64,000 nucleotides of DNA from JBBIMP01 sp037444305. Its GTDB lineage: Bacteria; Acidobacteriota; UBA6911. The stretch is from positions 26,600 to 90,599 of the forward strand of contig JBBIMP010000020.1 of assembly GCA_037444305.1 (NCBI GenBank), given 5' to 3'. Both the position numbers and the translations under genes were made by a program. The notes beneath the pieces are model-generated. The model was not told the origin of the DNA and ran no database searches. It worked only from the letters and a program-made list of their open reading frames with translations. The stretch's first letter is position 1. The number at the start of each line of letters is the position of its first letter. Of this stretch, positions 63,587-64,000 are shown piece by piece.

Positions 63587-64000
63587 CGGTCCTCGCAAAT
63601 ATCCTGGTTAAGCCGGACAGCTATACAGCACATCGGCAGCGCAGTCAACGGCCTGCAAAAAGGGCCGCGTCGCGTGCGCTGCGCGCCCCGGAGAGGATAC
63701 GATCCTGCGCCTGGGGAATGAAGGCGCCTGCCCATTACCCGGACGGACTGATTATACGATGACACGCGCTTTCACGAGAATCCTGAAGATCCGGCCCGCA
63801 GCTGGACATAGCAGCCTTCTGCCGTCGCTTCTATCGAAAGTTCCACTTGGGAGTGTCGGACGGCGTGCGCGAAGCCATGATCGATTCCATCCGGCCATTT
63901 CGGGGACAGGTGCGAATAGCGCTTAGTTGAGGGGGATCGAAATCACCTGGTAACGTCGCCAAATCAATTGCTTAAGCCTCGAAGGGGCGACGCGGGAAAG
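63587..64000. other. Terminal intergenic region, no supported gene
   Basis: Upstream of ugd. A frame without a start codon near 63797-63927 reads AAFCRRFYRKFHLGVSDG and ends at TGA, suggesting the tail of a decayed gene, but an overlapping 55-codon ORF from ATG 63759 is equally open. GGGGACAGG at 63903-63911 recalls the palindrome at 8392. Nothing else stands out. Confidence 0.4.

Overview
The window is GC-rich bacterial DNA from a Gram-negative organism, most likely a member of the Acidobacteriota or a close relative. The best marker is a secreted VWA protein of the acidobacterial VWFA-related type (61157-62209). lpxC, UDP-muropeptide ligase mpl and lipoprotein signals show an LPS-bearing diderm envelope. 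Large secreted S9 peptidases, DUF4159 proteins and a MoxR/DUF58/VWA supercluster fit the same group. Genes are densely packed and many neighbours overlap by 4 or 8 bases. One run of 100 N (3545-3644) marks an assembly gap inside trpE. I saw no rRNA, tRNA, CRISPR array or intact insertion sequence.

Layout. (1) 1-4725, minus strand: tryptophan operon trpE-G-C-F-B (trpD absent, trpB cut by the window edge), preceded by what looks like a complete ribosome-mediated attenuator with a Trp-Tyr-Trp leader peptide. (2) 4898-13094: FAD oxidoreductase plus cyclic-nucleotide-binding protein, lpxC plus a small membrane protein, an S9 peptidase, an amidohydrolase and a zinc-ribbon membrane protein. (3) 13145-17557, minus strand: a broken gene, kynurenine-pathway genes kynB and kynU, a secreted LolA-like protein, a ThiF-type E1 enzyme and a possible 40-residue ORF before it. 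(4) 17588-30758, mostly plus strand: class A penicillin-binding protein, an unusual 1022-residue P-loop ATPase, a tandem DUF4438 protein, L-serine dehydratase and a second S9 peptidase, with two gene relics between them. (5) 30773-32951, minus strand: sugar aminotransferase and UDP-glucuronate decarboxylase. (6) 33250-48653, minus strand: a nine-gene MoxR/DUF58/VWA cluster that also encodes a caspase-like protein, a TPR-gluzincin peptidase and two DUF4159 proteins. (7) 48864-63586: degenerate M16 protein, tldD-tldE, a HEAT-cyclophilin lipoprotein, nfeD-flotillin, an MFS transporter, mpl, the VWFA protein and UDP-glucose dehydrogenase.

How parts connect. Tryptophan is both made (trp) and degraded (kyn) within 16 kb. 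UDP-glucose dehydrogenase (62222-63586) and UDP-glucuronate decarboxylase (32004-32951) form two consecutive steps to UDP-xylose. PBP1, mpl and lpxC serve the envelope. The MoxR cluster probably builds or matures an envelope-spanning VWA complex with its own proteases. Intergenic regions carry palindromic repeats of at least two families, several decayed genes, and recurring extended -10 promoters of the form TGCTATA.
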